Source: Bacillota bacterium (GTDB lineage: Bacteria; Bacillota; Clostridia; Lachnospirales; Lachnospiraceae). From it: DNA of 6,812 bases. The position numbers and the translations under genes are program-made. How positions within the stretch are numbered: the first letter of the stretch is position 1; each line of letters opens with the position of its first letter. The stretch is taken from NCBI GenBank assembly GCA_023425485.1, contig JAFACO010000515.1, positions 1 to 6,812 of the forward strand. The letters run 5' to 3'. Of the stretch, positions 6,388 through 6,812 are shown one piece after another. The notes beneath the pieces are model-generated. The model saw only the letters and a program-made list of their open reading frames with translations. It did not search any database and was not told the DNA's origin.

Positions 6388-6432
6388 TTAGTTGAGCTCA
6401 AGCTAAAATTGAGGTCAATATAGGGTACTCAA
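6388..6432. promoter_or_regulatory. Operator-like cluster of TTGAG/CTCAA half-sites between divergent promoters
   Basis: TTGAGCTCAA (6392-6401) is a perfect 10-bp palindrome, extended on both sides by TTAG (6388-6391) and CTAA (6403-6406) with one unpaired G. A near copy, TTGAGGTCAA (6409-6418), follows in the same orientation with a 17-bp start-to-start distance. A further half-site CTCAA lies at 6428-6432. The group sits between the asparaginase promoter candidate (6332-6360) and the transporter promoter candidate (6460-6488), as expected for a regulator controlling one or both. The regulator is unknown. Confidence 0.45.
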
Positions 6433-6459
6433 GTAATGCTTTAGTGCGTTAAAAAATTA

Positions 6460-6488
6460 TTGAAAATAGAACACATGTGTGGTAACAT
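6460..6488 (+). promoter_or_regulatory. Candidate promoter of the ABC transporter gene with a palindrome in its spacer
   Basis: The -35 box TTGAAA (6460-6465) and the -10 box TAACAT (6483-6488) are 17 bases apart. The spacer contains the perfect palindrome ACACATGTGT (6471-6480), well placed for a repressor. Transcription would start near 6495, leaving a leader of about 100 bases before the ATG at 6595. Related CACA/TGTG arms recur in that leader at 6512-6524. Confidence 0.45.
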
Positions 6489-6544
6489 AAACTAAAATTT
6501 AACAAGAAACACACACGATATGTGGGAGGGATTAGATTAGGTCA

Positions 6545-6566
6545 ATGTGAGAAGAGCTTTTCACAT
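6545..6566 (+). promoter_or_regulatory. Leader hairpin upstream of the ABC transporter gene
   Basis: ATGTGA (6545-6550) pairs perfectly with TCACAT (6561-6566). The stem can extend inward by a G-T and an A-T pair around a short loop. It lies in the predicted leader, 10 bases before the likely ribosome binding site AGAAAGG (6576-6582). No T-tract follows, so it is not a simple terminator. It could affect translation, or be a DNA-level operator. The arms TGTGA and TCACA recall the CRP half-sites, but the 10-base gap is not the CRP spacing of 6. Confidence 0.3.
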
Positions 6567-6594
6567 CAAAAATCTAGAAAGGTATGACTATTAT

Positions 6595-6812
6595 ATGAAA
6601 GAGTTATTATTACGAAGAAAAGCAAAGTTTTTTCAGTACTTACTAGCTACCTCGATGTTTGTAATAGATCATTTTGCACAAATGTTATTATTTTCTTATA
6701 TTTTAAGTGCAATTGAAAAGGGGGATATTACATACTACAAAAATGTTATTATAGTAACAGTAATTTTCATACTGTACTCACCAATTAACTTCCTCATTTC
6801 CAGAATGCTTCG
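6595..6812 (+). CDS. N-terminus of a probable ABC transporter membrane-domain protein (3' truncated)
   Basis: The frame is open from the ATG to the window edge: 72 complete codons beginning MKELLLRRKAKFFQYLL. A basic N-terminus is followed by two hydrophobic segments (about 14-39 and 50-70) separated by a short polar loop with EKGDITYYKN. This layout resembles the start of the type 1 exporter membrane domain found in half-size ABC transporters that fuse membrane and ATPase domains. The ATPase part, if present, lies beyond the window, so this rests on style and is not proven; another multispan membrane protein is possible. An in-frame TGA at 6583-6588 excludes a longer protein. The Shine-Dalgarno AGAAAGG is rather far (12 bases). 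A 4-codon ORF starting at 6584 overlaps the start as ATGA but is too close to that site to be convincing. Confidence 0.6.
   Translation, partial: MKELLLRRKAKFFQYLLATSMFVIDHFAQMLLFSYILSAIEKGDITYYKNVIIVTVIFILYSPINFLISRML

Noticed and set aside
6382..6423. 13-codon ORF (MKLVELKLKLRSI) spanning the TTGAGCTCAA palindrome
   Set aside because: No Shine-Dalgarno precedes it and its sequence is better explained by the repeated operator-like elements.
6520..6540. 6-codon ORF (MWEGLD) in the transporter leader
   Set aside because: No ribosome binding site lies upstream; the GGGAGGG block is inside it rather than before it.
6546..6565. CRP-like TGTGA...TCACA site
   Set aside because: The half-sites are separated by 10 bases instead of the 6 used by CRP, and a CRP site of the E. 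coli type is not expected in this kind of organism.

Overview
The window looks like ordinary chromosome from a low-GC, Gram-positive anaerobe of the Clostridia. A plant-fibre or gut Lachnospiraceae relative is my best guess. This rests on AT-rich intergenic DNA, strong AGGAG/GGAGG ribosome binding sites, U-tract terminators, a cytoplasmic family-3 glycosidase and a Clostridia-style degenerate GGDEF protein. It is an impression from sequence style, not a taxonomic assignment. I see no tRNA, rRNA, CRISPR array, insertion sequence, integrase or phage gene.

Left part (1-2543): the last codons of an upstream gene end in tandem stop codons, followed by a long hairpin that probably terminates it. 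The gene-free stretch 40-381 (342 bases) holds that hairpin, two perfect dyads (244-260 and 290-308) and a good sigma-A-type promoter (312-339); I see nothing recognisable in 131-243. The promoter drives a monocistronic GH3 beta-glycosidase (382-2508) that ends in a strong, symmetric terminator.

Middle (2661-6274, all minus strand): reading leftwards along transcription, there is a type I L-asparaginase (6274-5282), an alpha/beta hydrolase (5150-4335) with its own candidate promoter and terminator, a CPBP-family membrane protease (4122-3445), and a short protein that is essentially one degenerate GGDEF domain (3290-2661). The gaps of 131 to 212 bases and the separate signals suggest individual or loosely coupled units rather than one operon. 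The GGDEF gene converges on the GH3 gene, and the two may share one bidirectional terminator.

Right part (6275-6812): the 320-base gap 6275-6594 separates asparaginase from a divergent gene, the start of a likely ABC transporter membrane domain cut off by the window edge. This gap is the most structured non-coding DNA here. It has candidate divergent promoters, a tandem pair of TTGAG(C/G)TCAA palindromes plus an extra half-site, an ACACATGTGT palindrome inside the rightward promoter spacer, and a hairpin in a leader of about 100 bases.

The genes do not form an evident joint pathway: sugar release from oligosaccharides, asparagine deamidation, ester-type hydrolysis, membrane proteolysis, a probable nucleotide-sensing or vestigial signalling protein, and export. 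I found no clear new multi-gene system. The items most worth a second look are the non-canonical GGDEF protein and the operator cluster at 6388-6480.
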